Positions 1 to 6,994 of a stretch of DNA of 17,034 nt are shown piece by piece. Origin of the DNA: Streptococcaceae bacterium AM104-57 (lineage in GTDB: Bacteria > Bacillota > Bacilli > Lactobacillales > Streptococcaceae); contig JAQDPW010000028.1 of the NCBI GenBank assembly GCA_027659245.1, forward strand, positions 1 to 17,034, read 5' to 3'. The notes beneath the pieces are model-generated. The model saw nothing but the letters and a program-made list of their open reading frames with translations, ran no database searches and was not told where the DNA came from. Position 1 is the stretch's first letter; the number at the start of each line of letters is the position of its first letter. Made by a program: the position numbers and the translations under genes.

Positions 1-482
1 CTTTAAAGCAGATTAAGGTCACTTTAAAAAAAGACGACTAGCTTTAAGGAACAAGAACCTGAGAAAGTCGCTGAGTTTCTTGATATTTTGAATAGCCTAA
101 AAGATTTACCAGTCGTATATATTGACGAAACAGGAATCGACCGCTACCTCTATCGTCCTTATGCACGGGCTCCTAAGCTCCTATGATTTACAAGGAAAGT
201 ATGACGAGCGACTTCTTTGTGAAGTGGTTCAAAACAGAACTCCTGCCTGCTTTGAAGACACCTCATGTCATTGTCATGGACAATGCAAGTTTTCATCCCA
301 AGAACATTTTGGATGAGCTTTGCGTCCAAGATAAACACTTTTTCTTACCTCTACCACCGTATTCACCAGATTTGAATCCCATCGAGCAAGCTTGGGCTAT
401 CTTGAAAAAGAAAGTGACAGATTTATTAAGGGAAGTCCCAAATATTTTTGAATGTTTGGAACGCTTTTTTAAAACTAAATGA
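1..482 (+). pseudogene. IS630-family (IS630-Spn1-like) transposase relic
   Basis: Remains of a DDE transposase, open to the left edge and broken into at least three reading frames. One frame runs through the start and stops at a TAG (39-41). A second, from the A-tract at 26-32 to a TGA at 184-186, holds the first catalytic Asp in YIDETG (codon at about 124). A third, 183-482, holds the second Asp in VIVMDNASFH (codon 279-281) and the Glu in the LPPYSPDLNPIEQAW block, the classic IS630/Tc1 C-terminal signature. About 30 residues that normally lie between the RxxARAPK block and the MIYKESMTSDFF block are missing. The junction contains GCTCCTA twice (169-175 and 177-183), so deletion between short direct repeats is likely. 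The acidic triad survives in pieces, but no functional protein can come from this copy alone. Identification rests on motifs and on remembered IS630-Spn1 sequence. Confidence 0.88.
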
Positions 483-527
483 CTATATACCCTAAAAGCT
501 ATGAATAGACACAAATAGACTGAATTT

Positions 528-634
528 TATAGTAGATTGAAATAAGATGTGAACAAAGCGATTGGAAAAGTCAAATTGATTTCTAAAAATGTTTTAGAAT
601 TTATAGCGTACTACTCTAGATTCAATCAACTATA
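528..634. repeat. RUP element (repeat unit of pneumococcus)
   Basis: A 107-bp element bounded by imperfect terminal inverted repeats: TATAGTAGATTGAA at the left (528-541) and its counterpart TTCAATCAACTATA at the right (621-634), with one mismatch in 14. Length, termini and interior match the RUP family of S. pneumoniae and relatives. RUPs are non-coding and are thought to have been mobilised in trans by the IS630-Spn1 transposase, with TA target duplication. This one lies about 45 bp from the transposase relic. It may have inserted beside the IS or be derived from its end; I cannot tell which. Confidence 0.88.
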
Positions 635-670
635 AAAGGTTAAAACAACTCTTCTTCCAACTAATTAAAG

Positions 671-700
671 CAAAAAGCCATTCCTCAAGGGAACAGCTTT
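671..700 (-). terminator. Rho-independent terminator after the miaA-SDR operon
   Basis: On the minus strand a 10-bp stem (AAGCTGTTCC at 699-690 against GGAATGGCTT at 684-675, two G-U pairs) with a 5-nt loop runs straight into a short T tract. It starts only a few bases past the stop codon of the SDR gene, which makes it the likely 3' end of the operon beginning at miaA. Confidence 0.8.
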
Positions 701-701
701 C

Positions 702-1457
702 TCACTTATAATTAAAAGTTTCCCCTGCCAGCTTATCAGCTAGCTTTGGAAAGAGAGTATAAAACTTATGGGCTAGATTGAGCAAGATTGGGAGATTGAA
801 CTCGCGTTTGTTTTTACCTATGGTCTTAACAATCTTTTGCGCGACAGCATCTGGTTCCAATAGAAAACGGTCAACCGACTTGAGATAGGTCCCATCTGGA
901 TCTGCCTGGTCAAAAAATCCTGTACGGATAGGTCCTGGATTAACAGTTGTCACATAGACACCATAGGGCATGAGTTCAAGGCGCAAAGCATTTGAAAAAC
1001 CAATGGTCGCAAACTTGGTCGCAGAGTATAGACTAGACTTAGCAGTCGCTATCAATCCTGCCATACTGACGATATTGATGATATGACCTTTTCGCATTTC
1101 CTTCATGCGAGAAGCAACCAAACGAGATAGATTCATGAGAGCAAAGGTATTAACCTCAAACATTTGATGAATATCTTGATTAGAAATCTTGTCAAAATCC
1201 TCAAAAATCCCATAACCAGCATTGTTAATTAAAACATCAATCTTGCCATAACGCTGGTAGAGTTCGGCCACTAGTTCTTCTAAGGCTTGAGCATCGGTAA
1301 TATCAATCTCAATCAATTCTGCCTGAGGATGATTTCCGTATAGCTGGACTAGTTTTTCCTTATCTCTGCCGAGTAAGATGAGTTGGGCATCTGGCAAGAG
1401 TTTGACCATTTCTTGGGCTAGACCCCCGCTAGCACCTGTAATGAGAATAGTAGACAT
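702..1457 (-). CDS. Short-chain dehydrogenase/reductase (SDR) family oxidoreductase
   Basis: A 251-aa classical SDR, an NAD(P)-dependent oxidoreductase of unknown substrate, probably cytosolic. Rossmann-fold nucleotide-binding motif TGASGGLA at 7-14 (the last Gly of TGxxxGxG is Ala here), NNAG at 78-81, and the catalytic set Ser131, Tyr144 and Lys148 in SxxxxxxxxxxxxYSATK. The PGPIRT segment after the active site is also typical. The start is preceded by an AGAAAGGA ribosome site. It is the last gene of the miaA-hflX-unknown-rnz operon, 20 bp after rnz, and is followed at once by a terminator. No signal peptide or membrane segment is visible. The family is certain; the substrate cannot be read from sequence. 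Confidence 0.93.
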   Translation of the reverse strand: MSTILITGASGGLAQEMVKLLPDAQLILLGRDKEKLVQLYGNHPQAELIEIDITDAQALEELVAELYQRYGKIDVLINNAGYGIFEDFDKISNQDIHQMFEVNTFALMNLSRLVASRMKEMRKGHIINIVSMAGLIATAKSSLYSATKFATIGFSNALRLELMPYGVYVTTVNPGPIRTGFFDQADPDGTYLKSVDRFLLEPDAVAQKIVKTIGKNKREFNLPILLNLAHKFYTLFPKLADKLAGETFNYK

Positions 1458-1477
1458 ACTTTTCCTTTCTCAATCTT

Positions 1478-2407
1478 CTAGATTTCCACTTCTTCCAAGT
1501 CTTTGACCACATGGACGTTTTCAAAAATCGTTGCAGCATCTTTCTTAAGCTGGCTGATATCTTTTGAAAGGAAACGGGCGCTAATATGGTTAAGCAAGAG
1601 TCGCTTAGCTCCCGCTTCTACTGCAATTTGAGCAGCCTGCATATTGGTTGAGTGACCATGATTGCGGGCAATCTTCTCATCACCCTTGCCATAAGTGGAC
1701 TCATGGACAAGGACATCCGCATTGATTCCAAGACGCACACTAGCATTGGTTTTTCGAGTGTCACCTAAGATAGTGATAATCTTACCTGAACGTGGCGCTG
1801 AGATATAGTCTGCTGCCTTAATCTCGGTGCCGTCTTCTAGGATGACATCCTGACCGTTTTTGATTTTTCCAAAGAGTGGTCCAAATGGTACACCGGCAGC
1901 CTTTAATTTTTCAGCATCCAGAGTGCCTTCTAGATCCTTTTGCATGACACGGTAGCCAACACAGAAAATAGTGTGATCCAACTCTTCCGCATAAACTGTA
2001 AATTTATCGGTTTCAAGAATTTTCCCTAGAGAAACTTGGTCGAACTCATGGAAATGAATCTTATAGGGCAGGCGTGAACCTGACACTCGTAGACTTGTCA
2101 AGACAAAAGATTTAATGCCTTGGGGACCATAGATTTCCAAATCTGTCTGCTCTTCATTTGCTTGAAAGGCACGACTAGAGAGAAAACCAGGCAATCCAAA
2201 GATATGATCTCCATGCAAGTGGGTGATAAAGATTTTGCTGACCTTGCGTGGTCGAATCGTGGTTTCCAGAATGCGATTTTGCGTTCCTTCTCCACAGTCA
2301 AAGAGCCAGACTTCGTTAATCTCGTCCAAAAGTTTCAGGGCGAGACTTGAAACGTTGCGGGCTTTAGAGGGCTGACCAGCCCCCGTTCCTAAAAATTGAA
2401 TATCCAT
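1478..2407 (-). CDS. rnz: Ribonuclease Z (tRNA 3' endonuclease)
   Basis: A 309-aa metallo-beta-lactamase-fold nuclease of usual bacterial RNase Z length. It cuts tRNA precursors just 3' of the discriminator base so that CCA can be added. Zinc-binding motif ITHLHGDH at 61-68 (H63, H65, D67, H68). Further family blocks follow: LGDTR (metal-bridging Asp), [17 protein letters not shown] and LNHISAR, which supply the remaining ligands and the HEST motif of this family. The long insertion between the first motif and LGDTR is where the flexible exosite arm of RNase Z lies. It is translated 14 bp after the preceding 207-aa gene and 20 bp before the SDR gene, in an operon that also carries the tRNA-modification gene miaA. 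Confidence 0.96.
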   Translation of the reverse strand: MDIQFLGTGAGQPSKARNVSSLALKLLDEINEVWLFDCGEGTQNRILETTIRPRKVSKIFITHLHGDHIFGLPGFLSSRAFQANEEQTDLEIYGPQGIKSFVLTSLRVSGSRLPYKIHFHEFDQVSLGKILETDKFTVYAEELDHTIFCVGYRVMQKDLEGTLDAEKLKAAGVPFGPLFGKIKNGQDVILEDGTEIKAADYISAPRSGKIITILGDTRKTNASVRLGINADVLVHESTYGKGDEKIARNHGHSTNMQAAQIAVEAGAKRLLLNHISARFLSKDISQLKKDAATIFENVHVVKDLEEVEI

Positions 2408-2421
2408 TTGCTACTTTCTAA

Positions 2422-3045
2422 TTAATCAATATATAACATAGCGGTGCGGTTTTCTGAGCGGTAATAAAGCTTGCCAGAAAAAGCTCTAGCTTCTTGTAGT
2501 AAATCCTCTTGGCTATATCCCTTAAGTCGCTTTCTTCCATCTGCTAAGGTTTCCAAATCTGTCAAAGCTGTAAGATTTTCCACGCTAACAACTTCCTCTT
2601 CTCCGATTGCCTTCATGTAAATTTTCCCAGACTCCTCAAAAACTAGCTGATGGGGAAAAATTTGCGCTATCTCAAAGAGTAATTCATCCGTAATTGCTTC
2701 CTCGTTCTCTGAGAAAATGCGACCTAGTCCTTCTTTCTCGTAGCAAAATCCAAAGGATTTACCAGATAGATTGAGGCGAATAAAGGGCTTGCTTTCCAAA
2801 GCGAAACTTGGCTCAGCATTATAGAGGTTCAGTTCTTGGCTGACTTCTGCAAAATAATCGGTCGCAGCTTGAGGACTCTTTTTCTGGTAGAGCTCGGCAA
2901 AGTAGGCATTCACTACGCTGGGTGGAGGTGTAATGAGGGCTAGTTGCTCCTCTTCAGACCTACCAGCTAAAAGTTGGTCCAGATAGACCTTGTCTAGACT
3001 TGTATAGCCACCATACTTGAGTGCCAAAGTTTTGATATCAGTCAT
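2422..3045 (-). CDS. Conserved streptococcal protein of unknown function, 207 aa
   Basis: I do not recognise a fold. The protein is acidic, rich in Leu, Glu and Ala, with no signal peptide, membrane helix or metal motif. An N-terminal helical-looking part containing a TPPPSV turn (about 39-44) leads into a mixed alpha/beta half. Its start overlaps the end of hflX by 8 bp and rnz follows after 14 bp, so it is translationally linked to both and conserved position suggests a role near RNA or ribosome metabolism, which is inference only. I recall homologues labelled 'cystathionine beta-lyase' in some genomes; that is not supported here, since the length is about half that of the enzyme and no PLP-lysine motif is present. 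Confidence 0.85.
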   Translation of the reverse strand: MTDIKTLALKYGGYTSLDKVYLDQLLAGRSEEEQLALITPPPSVVNAYFAELYQKKSPQAATDYFAEVSQELNLYNAEPSFALESKPFIRLNLSGKSFGFCYEKEGLGRIFSENEEAITDELLFEIAQIFPHQLVFEESGKIYMKAIGEEEVVSVENLTALTDLETLADGRKRLKGYSQEDLLQEARAFSGKLYYRSENRTAMLYID

Positions 3046-4276
3046 AAAATTCTTCTAATCTCCATTTGTTTCTCTCTGCAATGTAGCCTGTGATGACTTC
3101 ACCATCATCTTGGTAGTCCCGTCCTTCAAGAATAGCGACACTCTCTAAATCATGAATCTTGTAAGATTTAGAAAAAGGCACGCGCAGGGTAAATACTTCA
3201 AAAATTTCCTTAATCTTATCTAGCAATAAAGCCTGCAACTGTTCGCGACTATCCTTAGATTTAGCAGAAATCAATGCATAAGGCGTTTGAGCAGGCGTAA
3301 AGTTCCCCACCAAATCTGCTTTATTATAAAGGGTTAAGCGAGGAATATCCTCCATGTCCAAATCTTTCATGATGGAGAGGACCGTTTTTTCATGTTCCTC
3401 ATGGTAAGGATTGCTGGCATCGATGACATGGACCAGGAGATCTACATGCTTGCTTTCTTCCAAGGTCGACTTGAAACTTGACACCAATTCTGTCGGTAGG
3501 TCTTGGATAAATCCAACGGTATCTGTCAAGGTTACCTGTAGATTGCCCCCCAGATGGATGTTTTTAGTTGTCGCATCTAGAGTTGCAAAAAGTTCATCTG
3601 CTTCGTACTGGGTCTTGCTGGTCAAAGCATTCATAATAGTTGACTTCCCAGCATTGGTGTAACCAATCAAACCAATCTTAAAGGTACTTGACTCCAAACG
3701 TTTTTCTCGAACTGTCGCTCGGTTTTTCTCAACCACCTTGAGTTGACGTTCGATATCTGTAATCTGGTTGCGAACACTACGACGGTTAAGCTCCAGCTGA
3801 CTTTCACCTGGACCACGGGAACCAATTCCCCCTGCCTGACGGCTGAGCATAATCCCCTGACCAACCAAACGAGGCAAGAGATACTTGAGTTGTGCAAGAT
3901 GAACTTGTAGCTTACCTTCATGGCTTCGAGCTCTCATAGCAAAGATATCTAAAATCAACTGCATACGGTCAATGACCTTGACACCGAGAACTTCCTCTAG
4001 GTTAATATTTTGCCGTGGTGTCAGACGGTTATTGACGATGACAGTCGTGATTTCTTCTGCGTCCACCATTTGAGCAATTTCTTCCAACTTACCAGAACCA
4101 ACAAATGTCTTAGAATCGTATTTTTCACGCTTCTGTCTGTAGCTATCAACTACAACAGCTCCAGCTGTCTTAGCCAGACTAGCCAGCTCTTCCATGGAGA
4201 GGTCAAAATTATCCATGCCCTGGAGTTCAACACCAATGAGCAGGACTCGCTCCTCTTTTTTCTCCGTTTCAATCAT
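3038..4276 (-). CDS. hflX: GTPase HflX, ribosome-splitting factor
   Basis: A 412-aa GTPase that binds the 50S subunit and splits stalled or inactive 70S ribosomes under heat or antibiotic stress. The N-terminal nucleotide-binding-like domain contains VGSGKLEEI (59-67). A helical linker follows with the [12 protein letters not shown] signature (156-166). The G domain has P-loop GYTNAGKS (205-212), Thr-rich switch I (DATTKN), DTVGF (252-256, G3) and NKAD (318-321, G4). A short C-terminal domain ends the protein. Its ATG overlaps the miaA stop by 8 bp and its stop overlaps the next gene by 8 bp, so translation is coupled. Adjacency of miaA and hflX is widely conserved in bacteria. Confidence 0.96.
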   Translation of the reverse strand: MIETEKKEERVLLIGVELQGMDNFDLSMEELASLAKTAGAVVVDSYRQKREKYDSKTFVGSGKLEEIAQMVDAEEITTVIVNNRLTPRQNINLEEVLGVKVIDRMQLILDIFAMRARSHEGKLQVHLAQLKYLLPRLVGQGIMLSRQAGGIGSRGPGESQLELNRRSVRNQITDIERQLKVVEKNRATVREKRLESSTFKIGLIGYTNAGKSTIMNALTSKTQYEADELFATLDATTKNIHLGGNLQVTLTDTVGFIQDLPTELVSSFKSTLEESKHVDLLVHVIDASNPYHEEHEKTVLSIMKDLDMEDIPRLTLYNKADLVGNFTPAQTPYALISAKSKDSREQLQALLLDKIKEIFEVFTLRVPFSKSYKIHDLESVAILEGRDYQDDGEVITGYIAERNKWRLEEFYD

Positions 4277-5153
4277 TTAAAAACTCCTCAATCTGGCTTA
4301 AAATACGGTCTTTTACACCAGATTCTCCTATCTGATAAAAGGTCACCTGCATGCGATTACGGAACCAGGTCAACTGGCGCTTGGCAAATCGGCGAGTCGC
4401 CTGCTTGAGACTATCGCTAGCCTCCTTCAAACTCTGCTCTCCTCGAAAATAGGGAAAGAGTTCCTTGTAGCCAATCCCTTTAGCAGCCTGCACATCTGGA
4501 TAATGGTCAAACAACCACTTGGCTTCGTCTAGAAGTCCAGCTTCAAACATCAGGTCCACTCTGTGATTGATACGCTCATAAAGCTGACTACGCTCATCAT
4601 CCAAGCAAATAATCAGCGGATCATATAAACTTTCTTGATTTTCCAAGTCTCGACCAAAATGAGCAATTTCCAAGGCACGCATAGCACGACGACGATTAAA
4701 TTGGGGAATTTCAAGACCTGCTTTCTCTACGAGATGAACTAACTCCTCATCTGAAACAGGTTCTAAGCTAGCTCGGTAGGCTAAAATATCCTCGTGTGGT
4801 GTCTCTCCACCTAGATGATATCCCTCTAGTAGACTCTGAATATAAAGGCCTGTTCCACCAGCGATAATAGCAAGTTTACCACGATTTTGAATATCCTCAA
4901 TGGCCATCTTGGCTTCAGAAACAAAATCAAAAGCCGAGTAAGACTCGGTTACATCTCTCACATCAATCAAATGATGAGGGACAGTTGCCTGCTCCTCCGG
5001 ACTAGCCTTGGCTGTTCCAATATCCAGTCCTCGGTATACTTGTTGGCTATCCCCACTGACTACTTCACCATTGAATCGCTGAGCAACTTCAATGGCTAGG
5101 GCAGTCTTTCCAACTGCAGTCGGTCCAACAATCACAATTATTTTTGTTTTCAT
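4269..5153 (-). CDS. miaA: tRNA dimethylallyltransferase MiaA
   Basis: Adds a dimethylallyl group from DMAPP to N6 of A37 in tRNAs reading UNN codons. P-loop GPTAVGKT at 10-17, the [15 protein letters not shown] substrate block at 35-49, [11 protein letters not shown] in the middle and [14 protein letters not shown] near the C-terminus are diagnostic. I place the start at the ATG at 5153 (294 aa), not at the in-frame ATG at 5177: AAGGA lies 6 nt before the former, the protein then begins directly with the beta-strand before the P-loop, and the promoter at about 5193-5221 would leave almost no leader for the longer form. First gene of the operon running to the SDR gene. Confidence 0.95.
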   Translation of the reverse strand: MKTKIIVIVGPTAVGKTALAIEVAQRFNGEVVSGDSQQVYRGLDIGTAKASPEEQATVPHHLIDVRDVTESYSAFDFVSEAKMAIEDIQNRGKLAIIAGGTGLYIQSLLEGYHLGGETPHEDILAYRASLEPVSDEELVHLVEKAGLEIPQFNRRRAMRALEIAHFGRDLENQESLYDPLIICLDDERSQLYERINHRVDLMFEAGLLDEAKWLFDHYPDVQAAKGIGYKELFPYFRGEQSLKEASDSLKQATRRFAKRQLTWFRNRMQVTFYQIGESGVKDRILSQIEEFLND

Positions 5154-5162
5154 CTTTTTTCC

Positions 5163-5191
5163 TTGAAAAATTCCCATTTTTTCGTTACTAT
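5163..5191 (+). promoter_or_regulatory. Promoter for the 56-aa DUF3042 gene, overlapping the miaA leader
   Basis: Plus strand: TTGAAA (5163-5168), a 17-nt spacer and TACTAT (5186-5191). Transcription would start near 5198, leaving an untranslated leader of about 75 nt that contains the palindrome ACCTCTTGAGGT (5227-5238). The -10 box abuts the miaA -10 on the other strand, so the two divergent promoters cannot both be occupied by polymerase at once. Confidence 0.55.
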
Positions 5192-5192
5192 T

Positions 5193-5221
5193 ATTATATC
5201 ACAAAAAGGTTAGTCAGAAAA
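5193..5221 (-). promoter_or_regulatory. Promoter for the miaA-hflX-rnz operon
   Basis: Minus strand: a perfect TATAAT (5198-5193) with an upstream TG one base away (TGATATAAT), giving an extended -10. The -35 position at 17-nt spacing holds only TTTTCT (5221-5216), which is weak, as is common with extended -10 promoters. Transcription would start near 5186, leaving about 33 nt before the miaA ATG at 5153. Confidence 0.7.
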
Positions 5222-5273
5222 ATGCGACCTCTTGAGGTAGCTGGCTGATTTATAAGTTAAAGGAGGAATACTC

Positions 5274-5444
5274 ATGGCTAAAGGATTCGCTAAAGGTCTT
5301 GTGACAGGTATTGCAGGAACTGTCGCTGCAGTTGCAGGTGCAGTATACGCAGTTAAAAAGAAAGTGATCGAACCAGAAGAACAAAAAGCAGCTTTCATCG
5401 AAGAAAACCGTAAGAAAGCAGCGCGTCGTCGCGTATCACGTTAA
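5274..5444 (+). CDS. Small DUF3042-type protein, 56 aa
   Basis: A complete small gene starting MAKGFAKGLVTG and ending RRRVSR. AGGAGG stands 8 nt before the ATG and a strong terminator follows. Residues 8-27 are a Gly/Ala/Val-rich stretch long enough for one membrane helix, followed by KKK and then a charged tail: acidic around 33-36, strongly basic at 46-56. Codon use (GCA, GTT, CGT, GAA) looks like that of a highly expressed streptococcal gene. It matches what I remember of the DUF3042 family of Lactobacillales, whose function is unknown. It stands alone on the plus strand, divergent from miaA and convergent with thyA. A reverse-strand ORF over the same bases is a shadow. A single-pass membrane role is possible but not shown. 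Confidence 0.88.
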   Translation: MAKGFAKGLVTGIAGTVAAVAGAVYAVKKKVIEPEEQKAAFIEENRKKAARRRVSR

Positions 5445-5450
5445 AAAACA

Positions 5451-5485
5451 AAAGAAGTTGGGATTTTTCTCAACTTCTTTTTTTC
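5451..5485. terminator. Terminator between DUF3042 gene and thyA, probably bidirectional
   Basis: Ten-bp perfect stem AAAGAAGTTG (5451-5460) and CAACTTCTTT (5471-5480), continuing into a run of Ts on the plus strand just after the DUF3042 stop codon. On the minus strand the same stem is followed by TTTTGTTTTTT, so it can also stop transcription coming from thyA. Confidence 0.88.
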
Positions 5486-5504
5486 TATTCTTTTATACTC
5501 AATT

Positions 5505-5571
5505 ATACTCAATGAAAATCAAAGAGCAAACTAGGAATCTAGCATGGTTTGAAGAGATTTTCGGAGAGTAT
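5505..5571. repeat. Degenerate BOX-type repeat (A and C ends, no B module)
   Basis: Bounded by ATACTC at the left and GAGTAT at the right, with ATGAAAATCAAAGAGCAAAC inside the left end and GGTTTGAAGAGATTTTC before the right end. On the minus strand these are the start of a boxA module and the end of a boxC module, families dispersed through S. pneumoniae and S. mitis genomes. The interior (the GC-rich boxA core and any boxB) is gone. The element ends exactly at the thyA stop codon. Identification is from memory of BOX consensus sequences. Confidence 0.7.
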
Positions 5572-6410
5572 TAAATGGCCAAGTCAAACTTCAACTGGGG
5601 CTTGACTGGATCATAATCAACCAGCTCAAAATCCTCTGCTTTAATATCAAAGAAATTAGTCTTGTCTGGTACATTCAAGACCAAACGTGGTTGGCAATTT
5701 GAAGGCTCACGACGAAGCAATTCCTGAGCTTGTTCAAACTGATTGTCATAGATATGGAGGTTGTTGATAAAGTAGAAGAACTTTCCAACTTTCCAACCAA
5801 AGTGTTTAGCAATCATCATTTGAAGAGCTACATACTGCATGGCATTGATGTGATGAGCTACAAGCATATCGTTAGAACGCTGGGTCAAGGTTGCATCCAG
5901 ATAAATTTCCCCATCTACTCGACGGACATCAAACATAGTCTGAAAGGCACAAGGAAGAAGGCCATCTGTCTCCTCAAAAGCCTGATAATCCCAAAGTGAG
6001 ATGATATTGCGACGGTTCCAAGGATTGGCTTCTAACTGTTTGAGAATCTTGTTAATGATGTCATGCTTCTTAACAACAGCCCCATAACGTTCCCCAATAG
6101 TCCCTGTATCTCCAACTTCCCAGTCATTCCAGTAGTGAACATTGTACTTGTCATTGAGAACTTCCAAACTATTGGTCTGGTCTTGGTAGATCCAAAGTAC
6201 TTCCTTGATGGCTGATTTGATTGCGATTGGGCGCAAAGTCGTGATGGGAAATTCCCCCTTTGACAAATCATACTCTGCAAAGGCTCCTGTGATGTACTTG
6301 GAGTTAGCCACTGTTCCATCCTTATACTTGGGACGTGCTTGTTCTGAAAAGACTCCTTCATTGAGAATTCGCTCAATATTTTCTTTAAAAATCTTATCTG
6401 CTTTTGTCAT
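5571..6410 (-). CDS. thyA: Thymidylate synthase
   Basis: Makes dTMP from dUMP with methylene-tetrahydrofolate, as a cytosolic homodimer. The 279-aa chain has the nucleophile Cys154 in [11 protein letters not shown], the phosphate-binding Arg pair in [13 protein letters not shown] (129-141), [13 protein letters not shown] (the dUMP Asn/Asp region) and the [14 protein letters not shown] block that ends the active site. In many species the residues after the Cys are HAFFQF; the streptococcal type here has AF. Its own extended -10 promoter lies just upstream, and the AGAGAG-rich region before the ATG serves as ribosome site. The HD-domain gene ends 52 bp upstream on the same strand. The downstream end abuts a BOX remnant. 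Confidence 0.97.
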   Translation of the reverse strand: MTKADKIFKENIERILNEGVFSEQARPKYKDGTVANSKYITGAFAEYDLSKGEFPITTLRPIAIKSAIKEVLWIYQDQTNSLEVLNDKYNVHYWNDWEVGDTGTIGERYGAVVKKHDIINKILKQLEANPWNRRNIISLWDYQAFEETDGLLPCAFQTMFDVRRVDGEIYLDATLTQRSNDMLVAHHINAMQYVALQMMIAKHFGWKVGKFFYFINNLHIYDNQFEQAQELLRREPSNCQPRLVLNVPDKTNFFDIKAEDFELVDYDPVKPQLKFDLAI

Positions 6411-6439
6411 TTACTCTCTCCTCAATTATTGTCTTAACT

Positions 6440-6448
6440 AGTATAGCA
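6440..6448 (-). promoter_or_regulatory. Extended -10 promoter for thyA
   Basis: Minus strand TGCTATACT: a -10 TATACT (6445-6440) with TG one base upstream. No TTGACA-like box is seen at 16-18 nt upstream (that region is the end of the HD gene). Predicted start near 6433, about 20 nt before the thyA ATG at 6410, with the Shine-Dalgarno between them. Confidence 0.55.
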
Positions 6449-6462
6449 TAAAAAAGAATTTT

Positions 6463-6897
6463 CTACCTGCTCAGAAAATCAATAGCCTTTTTATATTTCT
6501 TCAATCTTTCCCTATCCTTTTCAGTAATAGAAGACAATCTCGAAAGATCTGAATTATGTTTTAGATCAGCTAATTTTACTACTCTTGCAAGAGGATTTTT
6601 CTTCACAGTTTCCAGATATGTTTGATAATCTTGCTCCTTTTTCTTTGTCAAAACCTGAACAGCAGTAACTACTGTTTCTGGTAAACCAGCTTGTAATAGT
6701 TCTTCAGCTGAAACAGGACTATCCTCTATAACATCATGTAGCAGAGCCACTGCTTTTTCTTCTTCAGTATCAACTTGGCTTGCTACATAGATTGGATGTT
6801 CTATATAATCTACTCCTGCCTTATCCAGTTGCCCTTCATGAGCTTGCCTAGCAATAGACAAGGCTAAATCAACCATGGATTGTTCTGCAGTATTCAT
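6463..6897 (-). CDS. Small stand-alone RelA/SpoT-type HD-domain hydrolase (candidate alarmone hydrolase)
   Basis: A 144-aa protein that is only an HD domain. Metal and catalytic motifs appear in RSH order: His20 in ARQAHEGQ, EHP at 33-35, His54-Asp55 in LLHDVIED with Glu58-Asp59, and KLADLKHN with Asp111. The HDxxED signature is the one that distinguishes ppGpp-hydrolysing RSH/MESH1 enzymes from synthetase-only members. There is no synthetase, TGS or ACT domain, so the size fits a small alarmone hydrolase. The reaction is inferred from motifs; another nucleotide could be the substrate. AGGAGGAG lies 6 nt before the ATG. It sits between gki (behind a terminator) and thyA (which has its own promoter), so it is probably monocistronic. 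I do not recall this gene between gki and thyA in reference pneumococci, so it may be accessory. Confidence 0.88.
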   Translation of the reverse strand: MNTAEQSMVDLALSIARQAHEGQLDKAGVDYIEHPIYVASQVDTEEEKAVALLHDVIEDSPVSAEELLQAGLPETVVTAVQVLTKKKEQDYQTYLETVKKNPLARVVKLADLKHNSDLSRLSSITEKDRERLKKYKKAIDFLSR

Positions 6898-6950
6898 CCA
6901 AAACTCCTCCTATCATTATCGAGTTATTACTTTAGTCTAACAACTTCAAC

Positions 6951-6982
6951 TTAAAAAGAGCTTGATCAATAACCAAGCTCTT
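6951..6982 (-). terminator. Rho-independent terminator after gki
   Basis: Minus strand stem AAGAGCTTG (6982-6974) and CAAGCTCTT (6964-6956) with a 9-nt loop, running into TTTAA. It lies 12 bp past the gki stop codon and separates the pabB-hydrolase-gki unit from the HD gene. Confidence 0.85.
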
Positions 6983-6994
6983 GATTCATGTGCT

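Noticed and set aside
26..33. Programmed -1 frameshift on the A tract of the transposase
   Set aside because: The frames on either side differ by +1 (or -2), not -1, and a stop and a deletion downstream show the gene is decayed.
5210..5398. Minus-strand 62-codon ORF opposite the DUF3042 gene
   Set aside because: Shadow of the plus-strand 56-aa gene, which has the ribosome site, codon use and terminator; the reverse ORF has none.
6915..6943. TTGTTA-N17-GATAAT as promoter for the HD-domain gene
   Set aside because: It would start transcription inside the AGGAGGAG ribosome site. The boxes may be chance; the true promoter is undecided.
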